In this document: positions 37,401 through 49,400 of the stretch, one piece after another | Layout: every line of letters begins with the position of its first letter | Position numbering within the stretch: the first letter of the stretch is position 1 | Assembly (NCBI RefSeq): GCF_011397635.1 | Contig: NC_064756.1 | Coordinates: 16,158,317-16,222,316, forward strand | DNA from: Epinephelus fuscoguttatus | Taxonomy: Eukaryota > Chordata > Actinopteri > Perciformes > Serranidae | DNA length: 64,000 bases | Direction of reading: 5' to 3' | Notes under the pieces: generated by a model | Databases searched by the model: none | The model's input: only the letters and a program-made list of their open reading frames with translations | Told to the model about the DNA's origin: nothing | Position numbers and translations under genes: made by a program

Positions 37401-40400
37401 TCTCCTAAAGGTCAGCAAAATATTAAGTTGATAGATCAGCCAGTTTTACTCTGATGTTTGTTACGTAGTAGATGATGCAGTTGGGAATCATCAGAGGCCC
37501 CATGATACCATAGATATGCTGAGTACACATATCGCAATTTATTACCTTTTTTTTCCAACTGTGAATTGTTTCCCAAAGGAAAACTTTGTCAATATCTGTT
37601 TTATCTTTGGTTCATTCATTTTTCTTTTTGAACTTATTATTTATTCAATGTATAACACAAAACACTGAACATGAAGTACAATACGGAGGAGATGTTTACA
37701 TCAAAATTCACATACTAAACCCTATTTTAGGTTTTCTCATGCTCACATTCAACAATGGTAAACACATCTACACAAGTGATATCATTTCCTATAGTACACC
37801 TTGTATGTCGGTGCAAAAACCCTACATTTACGAGCACAGGAAATACACCTATATGTAGAGCAGGGCAATAACAATAGTACCAATTTAAAAAGCAAACAAA
37901 AGGACAAAGAGCGGTAGCTAGAGTTCTGGCATTGCCCGTTACCAGGGACCATTGTTCATTAAACTCATCCATTTCCAACTGTAATCTTGCTGTGGTCTTT
38001 TCCATAATATAGACACTTTTTACCCTCGCTTTCCATTGAGCCATGCATGAGGGCTGCGGATTTAGCCAGATGGAGTGTCCTTACTAATTTAATACTTCTC
38101 TTGTCTGTCATATTCTCTGGAGTGAACCCCAGTATGGGTTCTAAGATGAAGTCAACATCGACAAAAGTGGAATTGTAGTGTTCAAGTAAATTTAGTTTTT
38201 CTCCTCTTTTGGATCCAAAATCTTTTTGGTTTCTCTTTGAATCTTCACATTAAGTTTTATTGCAGCAAAATGCATGAAGTGGACTGAAAATCAAACAGTT
38301 TTATTATTCTAGTAAGCTGCCAAAGTGACATTTGTATTTGCAATATTTAAACTTTATAAAGGCTAATTAAATATTGATACATGGTGCGTCAGTCAGTGTT
38401 CCCTTCCTGTTATCTGGTTGAAGGTACAAGCTGTGATCTAGATGTCAACAAAATGATCAAGCCTCAGAACAGACAGAACCTGCTGGCACTCAGATTTATT
38501 GACAGATGGTCACATAATTGCCAGACTAACACCAGACAACAGCTAAATGTGCATTTCTGATGTCCTGTAGTGCTGTTAAAGGCTTGTTTACACCAGTGAG
38601 GTTTGTGGTTAAATCAGTAAAACAGGCCTGTATTTCCACTTGGAAAAGTCAAACTCTTTACTATGTTGTGAATTCACCTCAGATTTATACAGATAAAAGA
38701 TTTAGTAAGGTGTTTGAATTAAAAAGAGTACCTCCACCTCTCCAGTGTGAAAATTATCTAACTGCACTGTAAATAAAAGTAGGATGACCTTGGGGGCGTC
38801 GGTGGCTTAGCTGGTAGAGCAGGCACCCCATATAGAAGGCTGTTGCCGCAGCGGCCTGGGTTCGAGTCCAGCCTGTGGCCCTTTGCTGCATGTCATCCCC
38901 CCTCTCTCTCTCCCCCCTCAAACGTACCTGTCCTGTCCATTAAAGGCAAATGCCCAAAAAAATATCTTTAAAAAAAAAAAAAAAAAAGTAGGATGACCTT
39001 GTAAATAATTATTTCATGAGTCGACACTTTCTCTCTTCATTTCCTAAAACTGATGTTTGGTGAACGTGGTCACTGATTTATAGTTTTAAATAACAAGTCT
39101 AACCTGTTTTTTTTTCTTCCAGAACACCCACCACAAGAGAGACCAGTTTCATCGAGAAAATGAAGAAAACAGTGAGTGACGTTACTTAATCCTTCCCATC
39201 ACTTCTGCTTCAGCTGTGTTCTGTGTCGATCATCTCATGTTTCCAACGCACATATATTCACCAGGAGCAGTTGAGCTGCTATTGTTCCAAAACATTACTC
39301 AGGGTATTTAACGTTAAACCAGGCGACTGTTTCAGAAAACAGGTTTCGTGACAACTCCAAGTTAGTTAACCCTGAGATCTGGGTTTCAGTTTCAGAAAGA
39401 GCGGTAACTTAAACTGAAGTAACCTAACCTGCTCACTGGTAGGTTTTCTACAACAAATCCTGAGTTTTTTTCTGTGTTCTTCCTTCTGACAGAGCTGAAC
39501 ACGCTGTTTCATTTCCTCCTTGATTCAGTCCGTGTCAAAGCGCATATCAAAGCGCATTAATTAGAGGTTTAGGTCTGCCAAAATCAAAATCCTGTTTGGA
39601 AATTAGTTTGTTACTCAGGACTGTCTTAAGTTACCGCTTTCATGAGCTGTCAGTCATTTCAATGAACAGAGGGTTTTACCCTCATGTTAAAATATTTAAC
39701 TGCATAAAGCAAGCCCTGATCTCTATACTCGGATACCTACATTTTTATGCTTAATCGTTGTCAGATGATGGGTTCTGAGTTTGAGTCACCTCCTTATCAA
39801 AGTAAAACCTATACATGTCCGTGTTTTTGCGAGTGGATTGTTTTTTTCTAGGTTAAACTGTGACTCTTTACAAGACAGCTGTTAGTTTGTTAGAGCACTT
39901 TTGTTATTGGGCGGGAGGTGGGGTACACCCTGGACAGGTCGCCAGACTATCACAGTGCTGACACATAGAGACAGACAACCATTCACACTCACAATCATAC
40001 CTATGGTCACCTATGTGAATTTATAACATTTGTTAAAGTAGCTGAAACAAAGCCACCAAAAGCTTTTGAGCCAAAGATCCAAAAAGATGTCACAAAAAGT
40101 ATTTTAACCCCGTACCTTTTTAAGTGTAAATCACCAACCACATTAATACTGGTCCAGACTGGGGCGTCGGTGGCTTAGTGGATAGAGCAGGCGCCCCATG
40201 TACAAGGCTGTTGCCGCAGTGGCCTGGGTTCGACTCCAGCCTGTGGCCCTTTGCTGCATGTCACTCCCTCCCCCTGTTCACACTTGTCTGTCCTATCAAA
40301 TAAAGGCTAAAAAGCCCCAAAAAATATCTTCCAAAAAAAAATACTGGTCCAGACTGTGGGTTTTCACTTGTGTCGCCATGTCTGATTGATGTATTTTTCC

Positions 40401-43400
40401 AATCTTCAACTATATTTTCCATCTTCAATTGCTTGCTCATTTGTTTTGTCCCCATCACATTAAAGCTGTACAAATATATTTAAAATGTGATGTAGGTTGT
40501 GGCCTAAATGATGGATTAATGAACATCACTGAATAAACCGTCATTATGTTAACTTATTGATGCCTCTCCCACTCTGACTCAGGTTCTTTTTAAAAAGAAT
40601 ATATATATATAAATATGCAGAGTCTGGCAATAGATGCATTAATATCTCCATGTCCACTGGATTAAAATGGAGGCTCTTCCTTTTATTTGTCGCCATGGTG
40701 AATCGTAGTGTCAGAGCTCCATTGATAGTCTTTTTTTACACTGATCAGCGTTTCTGAAACTGAAATCTCAGAGTCTCCATCTCAGCGTTCATCAACTCAG
40801 AGCTCAGGGTTGGACTCAGAGTTTGTTAACCCTTCTTTCTGAAACTGGGCCTTTGACGTTGTTTTCCCCAGTTAAAACCTGTTTGATGTTCAAGTCAAAG
40901 TGCTTCAGATAAAAAGTGGAGTTGTAGTGTTCAAGTAAATTTAGTTTTTCTCCTCTTTTGGATGGAGCTAATGATGACTGTAATGGTCTCTCTGCCAATG
41001 TGATTATACCATATGGAGTTTTGGATTACGAAACACTGTTTTGACTTTGATGGTCCTCTGTTCTCAAGGCAGCCTTGAGAAAAGACTTGTAGTTTTGAAA
41101 CATGTGGTTTTGCAGCGAATAGTTCAGATACCATGATGGTGGCAGAGAAGAACTTTAGTCCGCAGTGCCATTTAATTTAGTCTCTGTTTGTCTTTGTTAT
41201 GAGTTATCGTAGCAACACTGTGGGAAAGGAGAAAGTATGTCATGATTCCCACAAATACATGTGCAGATGTAGCTGTTTGTTTATGTCAAGACAAGCTGTA
41301 TGTCGAAGAAATGTTTGGTTGTTTGTCTGTCTTTGTTTGTTATTTGCTTTGAAATGAAGTCCAATCATGGGAAGCTTCTTTTTTTGTTCATCATGCAGTT
41401 TGGATTTATATCATCTCCCTGTCATGTGCAGAAGTAGTCTAGTTGGCAATGGAGAAAGTACATTCTGAATATATTTTAGATGATTTCCAAAGATCTGCAG
41501 CATCTGTTGTGCTCGCACATTGTCTGTGTTTGATAAAGCAGCCTGTCAGACATGAGAGATGGCTCAGCTTTTTATTGTAGTCGTCGGAGAAGACTTTGAC
41601 ATGTCCTGAGTAAATGCTTTTCTGTCAATCTGTAACCAGGGCAAGAACATCATTGTGTTCTACGGCTCCCAGACGGGCACAGCAGAGGAATTTGCTAACA
41701 GACTGTCCAAAGACGCTCAGCGCTACGGCATGAAAGGAATGGCTGCCGATCCAGAGGAGTACGAAATGGTAATTTGCATCAGTGGAACAACACACAAACC
41801 ACAGAATTAAAATTAACCGAGGTCCTCCCCATTCTTTTGGATCTAACTTAATATAGCTGCCAGTTAATTATTTGTAACAGTTTCATTATGGAAAAAGTAT
41901 CAGTGCAGTGCTGAGGACTGCAGAAGTCATTTGGTTAACACCTCAGTGGTTATAATCTGATTCTCCTGCATTTTCCAGACATGAGACTTCAGTCATTTTG
42001 ACGACAATATAATACATATCCTCTGGCAGATTGTACACCAGCCAAATAACAATTTATAGTAACTGTCAGAGTAATACAATCTCTTCTAATTCACTGTGCT
42101 GAAATAAAACATGTCTACACAAGTGAGTGTATGAAAGACACACAAAGACGCGGCAGGCCTATATCCTTACGTGTATGCTATTACAATCACAGTAATATGC
42201 AGTGAACAATATTATAACCTCAGGCTTTATCCAAGAAAGTGTTGCAACACTGCTGTGGGAACCACTGACATAGATAACATACCTGGGTTTGTCTGTCATT
42301 TAATGACTTACACACAGGACGTCATGGAGAAAATCAAAAACAATATTTCTGACCAAATACCTCAATATCGATTTTGCTGTGATATTGTAGGGTTGACTGT
42401 TTGTGCTTTTATAAAATATTTACACAATGAGATTTTTGATACATAATGTGAATTTAATGACTAAGTGTGTAAAAGCAAATAATAGAACAGTTAGGTAAGT
42501 TCAGGAAATTATATCACTTTACCATAATGTAGCCTTTAAAACCAGGAAAGACACAGTGCGGACACATGAATGCCAATAACTCCCACATTTTTTGGTGTGT
42601 CCAAGTATTTCTGAGAAAAAATATTTTCAATTATAAAAAGATTTTGGGATATACCTATTGATGTCAAGGTCCTGTGTTTCAGTGCAATAAGTGAAGACGT
42701 GATTAATAAAAAGTTGGTATTTGTGTAAAATACTGTTTACTCCCAGCGAGAAAGCGGAACAAATCTGAGTCTCTAAGCCTTAAACAATGGATGGACATAA
42801 TCAAGGAGATCTTTATAATGGAAAAGATGACTTTCTCCAGTCTAGAGGAGAAATGTTCCCCCAGAAAATGTGAGAAGTGGACAGTCTTTGTTTCAGAAAC
42901 TGTGTACGCAGCTTTACTGTGAATGTCTGCGGACGATAAAAGTACATTTAACACGTGGACTCATGATTACTCAACTGTTGTACCTCCACACAGTGTTCTC
43001 CATGGTGTTTGTTTTGTCTAAACATCTAAATATTTTACATCTAAGACCATATCTAGTCTCATATCATGATATTGATATTATATTAATATACTGCCAAACT
43101 CTTCTTGCACGTTTGCTGTCAGTACGCCTCTTGAGACAGCCAGACAGATTTTAAATACAAACTTCCTTACATTATTACTTTATTAGTGCTCACTGTCGCT
43201 GATTATGATGTCTCATCTTCCAGGGAGAGCTGTCCCGTCTATCTGACATTAAAAACTCCCTCGCCATATTTTGCATGGCCACCTACGGTGAGGGAGACCC
43301 GACAGATAACGCCCAGGACTTCTACGACTGGCTGCAGGAAAATGATGATGAAGACCTCTCTGGACTGAACTACACTGTGAGTCTTTGTGCTTAAATTTTG

Positions 43401-46400
43401 TATACATTAAAGGGAAATTTCAGTTTATTTCAACCCGTCTCCTATCGTCCTAAATTTGTTTCAAGTGACTAGTGACATAAATGTTGACAAAACAAAACTT
43501 ATGTTGTTTACATCTTCAAGAGGAACAAAAGGAACTTTGTCTGAGAAAATTGTCACTAAAGACGGTCATGAAATCGAGCTTGTATCTTCTTTTAAGTACT
43601 TGGGCTTTATACTAGATGAAAACTTGTCTTTTAAAGAGCATATTCGGCATGTTGCTAAAAAGCTGAAGGTTTTACTGGGTTTCTTTTATAGAAATAAGTC
43701 CTGTTTCTCTTTTTCTGTTAGAAAGAGACTTGTTGAGTCTACCTTTTTACCTGTTCTTGATTACGGTGATGTACTGTACATGAATGCTTCTGCTCAGAGT
43801 TTGCAGATGTTGGACAGTGTGTATCATGGAGTTCTGAGATTTATCACTAACTGTAGATTTCTCACTCATCACTGTACTCTATATTCAAAAGTTAACTGGA
43901 CTTCTTTGAGCACACGTCGTCTTGGACATTGGTACATGTTTATTTACAAAGCCATTCTTGGCAAAATTCCTGGTTATCTCTCCTCTTTTTTAGTTTTGAA
44001 AGATGGAATACATAACCTGAGATCTTTGGACTTTGTACAGTTTGTTGTTCCCAGAGTCCAAACTGAATTGGGAAAGAAAGCCTTTAGGTTTTCTGCTCCT
44101 TTTACTTGGAACAATCTGCAGACTGAATTGAAACTGCAAAACCTTGTGTCTCTGAATGTTTTCAAATCTGCAGTGAAAACTTTAGAACTCAAACTGTCTG
44201 AATGTCGCTGTTTTTATTCATAACTGTCCTCTATCATGTCATTGTGTTGTATGAGACTTGAGTGTATTTGTTGAAACTATGCGTTGCTGCCATTCTTGGT
44301 CAGGTCTCCCTTGAAAAAGAGATCATTGATCTCAATGGGACAAACCTGGTTAAATAAAGGTTAAATAAAAAAATAAAATAAAAAATAATAGTTAGCATGT
44401 TAGCCGTTAGCCTAGATACAGCCGGGCGCATAGAAGCGTCAGACCTGTTAAAACGTAAGTGAACGGGCAACCTTCAAGTGCAAAGTTAGTTCACTAAACA
44501 AGCTTTTTTTCCACAAAGACCGCCTCATATCGTTAGGATAAATATCAGAGAACATATAGAAAACGACATGTAAACGTGTTGTCTTACCTTACCGGTGTGG
44601 TGTCATGTTTGTTTACCATTTAGCTCTGCTTTCCAAAGCGCGGCCGAAATATTGCGAGAACAAGCAGCGATCTCATAGCGTGCCTGAAATTTCGCGAGAA
44701 CAAGCAGCAACAGCTGGAAGGCAGAACCGGACAGTAGCCTGAAAGGTTCATTCATTTATTTTATGAAAGATTTATAGAATAATGGCTGACTTTTTGCCAG
44801 ACTTCGACTTTGTGGAGGAGGAATTTGATTTTGCAGAGTTTGATGGCCGCCCTTATTTATTTGAGCCAGAATACACTGACAAAGAGCTTCGTGAAATTGA
44901 AGAACGGAGGAGGAGAGAGAGAGAGAGGCACAACAGGTAGAGGACGACAGAGGAGGAATGGCTGCTGCAAGGCTGCGTAGCTCTGGAGATTGGTGGTGTA
45001 TCGTTACCTGTGAATGCTGTGCCCCAGTGCCCACAGAAGAGGAATGCCTCTGTTGCAAGGAATGGGACCGGTTGCAGCCTTATTTTCAAGGTCTGGATGT
45101 GACCGAGGACAAGACACCTCCACCTGGAGTAGTATCCAGCTGGGCTTTATCTAGAGCTTGCAAGATATATTTCGGGCACGCTTTGGAAAGCAGAGCTAAA
45201 TGGTAAACAACAAACATGGCAGCACACCGGTAAGGTAAGACAACACGTTTACATGTTGTTTTCTATATGTTCTCTGACATTTATCCTAACGATATGAGGT
45301 GGCCTTTGTGGAAAAAAAGCTTGTTTAGTGGACTAACTTTGCACTTGAAGTATGCCCGTTCACTTACGTTTTAACAGGTCTGACGCTACTATGCGCCTCG
45401 GCTGTATCTAGGCTAACGGCTAACATGCTAACTATTATTTTTATGTCACTAGTCACATGAAACAAATTTAGGACGATAGGAGACAAGTTGAAATAAACCG
45501 AAATTTCCCTTAAGTTTCCTCTCAAACACTTATTGTACATGCTTACAAGAATGTTGAGAATTGTCTAAAATCTTAAAATGTACCTATAAAGTATTTGTGT
45601 TGGTGTTAGTGGTTCATAAACATGTTGGTGTTAGATTGTGTACTGTGCATGATGTCTATACAAACAGTGCTACTCTCTGTTCTGCGTGTATCTGTTGCTT
45701 TGTTGAAGCTTGTGCTGCAGCTAAAATTTATTTTAATTATCAAATAATAAGTCAGTTATCTTCTCAATTAATGGTTTTGTTGATGCAACATCGGAAAACA
45801 GAGAAACATGCCCATCACAAAATTATAGAGCCCAATATAAGGTCGTCAAACCCAATAAAAACAATTAAAGTTAGTGAGTAAAGACCAAGAGAAGCAATTA
45901 AATCTCACCACTGAGAAACCATGAAACATTTGGAATTAGAAATTACTGTAACATTTAATCAGAATATTTACTTTAGATTGACTAATGGACGCATTGTTGT
46001 AGTTGTGGTTAAATGTAATCACCAGGTGTTAAAATCATGTGAGCTCAGCTGATGTAATGAAGTTAATATAATAATATATGATGGAAAAATACTCAACTCG
46101 GACCACTGGTACACACATGCTGGAATTGCAGTACCCCTGTCATGAATGTAAAGCATATGAATCACATACATATTCAGATTTACTTCACAATTGCTGCTCT
46201 GCGGCCTGTTTATTTTGTCAACCACGCTATGTCACTTTGCCTCGCCAGCCTGTATTGCTGATGTACAGCACTCCAGCCTCTCCAGCATTAGCTGCGTCAG
46301 GCTTTGTGTGCATCATGAATGAAAGGGCTTTGTGTGTTGTGTCGTCTGTTCTGTCTGTGCGTGTGTGTTATTGTGTCGAGGGCTGGGGTGCAGAGTCCCT

Positions 46401-49400
46401 GACCTCATTGGAGTGAGGAACATGACTGTGGGAAATCAAGTCCAGAAGTCAAAATTTATCAAAAGAATATGAGTTTAATCCGTTCCAAATTTCAAAACAT
46501 GCTTTTATCTAATGAAATATTTTGCTTCAGTCCAAACATGTTGGCGTTTAGCCTTTCAGAAACAACATTTGACTACAGTAAAAAAGCCTGTTTACCGCAC
46601 ATTAAGGGAGGTACGCACCTGTATTAACAGGATGTTCTAGCAGCACCGTAAATTACATTTATTCCTTCAAGAAAGTTGATTTAATTAAAACATACGTACT
46701 CATTTCATCAGATGAACCACTTAATTCAAACTGAGGATTTTGTTTAAGAATTTATTATTGTTTTAGGGTGATGACATTATAACATATGACAGAGATTTGA
46801 AACTTCATTTGAAAACCTCAATAGCAGCTTCAGCTGTCAAAAAACATCAGCACAGCCCTAATTGCATATTTCCTTGTTCATCATTCTATTTTAGTAGAAT
46901 AAATGAAAAAACTTGATTGACGTTCACATGGTAACTGAAAATCCGTCAGTCATCTGCACTGCTTGATTGTTTAACTGTGACAGGTTTTAGATTCATCGCC
47001 AGCACGGATTTCAAGTTCATCATGTGATGTTATTTCCATTATAAATGCTTCCAAAGTCACACACTGATCTGTTCTGTCTCCAGGTATTCGCTTTGGGCAA
47101 CAAGACATATGAACACTACAATGCAATGGGAAAATACGTTGACAAAAGGCTCGAAGAACTCGGGGCCAAGCGCATCTTTGACCTTGGCTTAGGAGATGAT
47201 GATGGCAAGTAAGTGACCTGTTGATCCTCTGAGTCAAAAAGGACATGATGACTAAGCATGTCTTTGAGTGTAGAGGTGTTCAGCACAGCACAAGTGAGAT
47301 GCTGTGGACCACAATCAGCGATCCTTTAATCATACTGTAGGCAGCCGAACCATCATGTCACCTTCTTCTGTACACAAACTATCTTGAAATCTACTGAACA
47401 CATTGGTCCTTGTTAACTCGAGGTTATTTTATAATTCCTTCAAGACAAAATATACATTTTAACCCAAAAATCACAATAATCATCAGTATGTTTGCTGCAT
47501 CAACCACATACTTACACACATATATAAGAAAAAATCAGCATGTTGGGCCCAGTCGTAGGTCTTGTCTTGGTATTTTCAAAACACAGAACATCATCTTGGA
47601 GTATTTTAAGGGCTGGGACACATGCTGTGTCTATTACTGCCTGGAAACCGTGGAGTCGGGCGCCACTCTTGTGCCTACACTGTGCCTGCTCTCAAGGGCC
47701 AGAGGCAGGTTGTGCCTGATGTGTCCAAGCAACCATAACAAGCACTGCACTGCACTGCATCACAGCTTACTTACCGGAAATTTCGAGTTTGGAGCTGATC
47801 TTCTTCCAGGCATGTTTTTTAAGTGTGTTTTTGGCCTAAAATGTTGTCTGTGGGACAGATGTGAAGCTCTGGGGAGCCCTGCACCAAAATAAATGATCAA
47901 CTTAATCTTCATAGTTATTGTAAACTGATATTTTCGGAAGAAAGGAAAGATATCTTTTGGCTGTAATTGGTTGCTGCTTGTCATATGGTGTAGTGCATAT
48001 TGCTACGTTTCAAAAGTCGAACTTTGTTTATCTCAAGGAGCAGCTGTCATGCCCTAAAAAATAGGTGCTTGGGAACGCTTGCTGCAGTGGTGTCACTCTT
48101 GCTTTGGAGCACAACTTCCATGTGTGTACGTTGACGACACTGGATTTGAAGGTGCCTTAAGTCTTAAGAAACATCAGTATTTATTTCCATGCCTCCGCTA
48201 AGGTGATAGCTGTGGCCAGAGGCATTATGTTTTTGGGTTGTCTGTATGGATTTAAGTATGAACCACTTAGATTTGGTCAAAGGTCAGTGTGACCTCACAA
48301 ACAGTGGTTTTGATCAAAACTCAGAAATGATGACAATTTATATCCCAAAGCTCAACTTCACTTTGACATCATAATGTTCTGCAAAATACTTTTCTTGACA
48401 TTATTAAACATCATAACTCTGGAACAGAATGAGAGACATTTGGTCAGATACTGAATCGGTGACACGAATATTGGGTCTCCACCTTGAAACTTTGCTGACT
48501 GTACAGATCTTCTGTGCTGCTGGGGGCAAGATGTGTTTGAAGCATCCACTTTTTGCCAAAAAAATACACTTAATACGTTCTATTAAATTCCTTCAAAGTA
48601 TTCACTATTTATATTATATGAGCCTGGATAGACATGGATGCAAACTGTAACGTGACTGGTTGGCATCTAGTTTTCAACAGTGCACATGGCTATCATCTCA
48701 GTACAATATCTAGTTTGTGAATTCAGACATCTTCCTCAGCTAACTCGATTGGTTTTGTTTTTCAGTTTGGAAGAGGACTTTGTTTCATGGAGAGAGCAGT
48801 TCTGGCCGGCCGTCTGCGAGCACTTTGGAGTGGAAGCCTTGGGAGATGAATCAAGGTTCAGTCATGAACAATTTCTCCTTTTATGCGTTTATCTTTCATC
48901 ATTTAAATTCCCTTTTTGTCCCCATCAGTCTTTAAGTTATCTTATCTTTACCCTTAAGTTTTTTTTGCCACCTTCACCCTTTACCATCTCTGTATTATCG
49001 TAAAGTTGTGAACATTAAACAGATGACGTCACACAAGAGGAAAACTTGTACATTAACACTAATTTATGTGGTCTGAAGTAGAGGTTAAGTAAGGTAGTTT
49101 TCATGTAATGCCTGTTTTTCAGTAAGAGAAGGGGGCTGTATTTTCAGGTTTGCTGTGATTCCTTAAGTAGAGTTTCCATGATGACTCCAGACTTCAGCTG
49201 AGGTTTAAACAAAAAAAAATAACCACAGACTGAAGTCACAGGGTGATCGGCACACACTGATAAGCCAGTGTGAGTTACCGTTTACATCAGTGTCACATGG
49301 TCATAGTCCACTCAAACTCTTTTTTTTAAACGCCCATGTTTTGACGTGACTTGTTATATAATGCTAAATCAGGACATATCTGATTTCTGATAAACCCCAC

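Larger units (their letters stand above)
43411..45509. mobile_element. DNA element with ~340 bp terminal inverted repeats in por intron 5
   Basis: The left arm (43411-43478 continuing at 44386-44656, split by a LINE) and the right arm (45166-45509) are near-identical inverted copies, from GGGAAATTTC at the tips to GCTCTGCTTTCCAAAGCG at the inner edge. TTAA lies at both outer ends (43407-43410 and 45510-45513), which suggests a TTAA-targeting superfamily such as Kolobok or piggyBac. The interior of about 510 bp holds only a cysteine-rich ORF and two direct copies of a GCGAGAACAAGCAGC motif. There is no transposase, so it depends on another element for movement. Confidence 0.8.

Noticed and set aside
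38792-38880. tRNA gene suggested by good A and B boxes
   Set aside because: It is followed by a SINE body and poly(A) and flanked by target-site duplications, and a sister copy lies at 40161; it is a SINE head, not a tRNA gene.
47410-47892. 160-codon plus-strand ORF in por intron 6
   Set aside because: No domain, no splice context, compositionally odd (Cys-rich) and apparently in an interspersed repeat.
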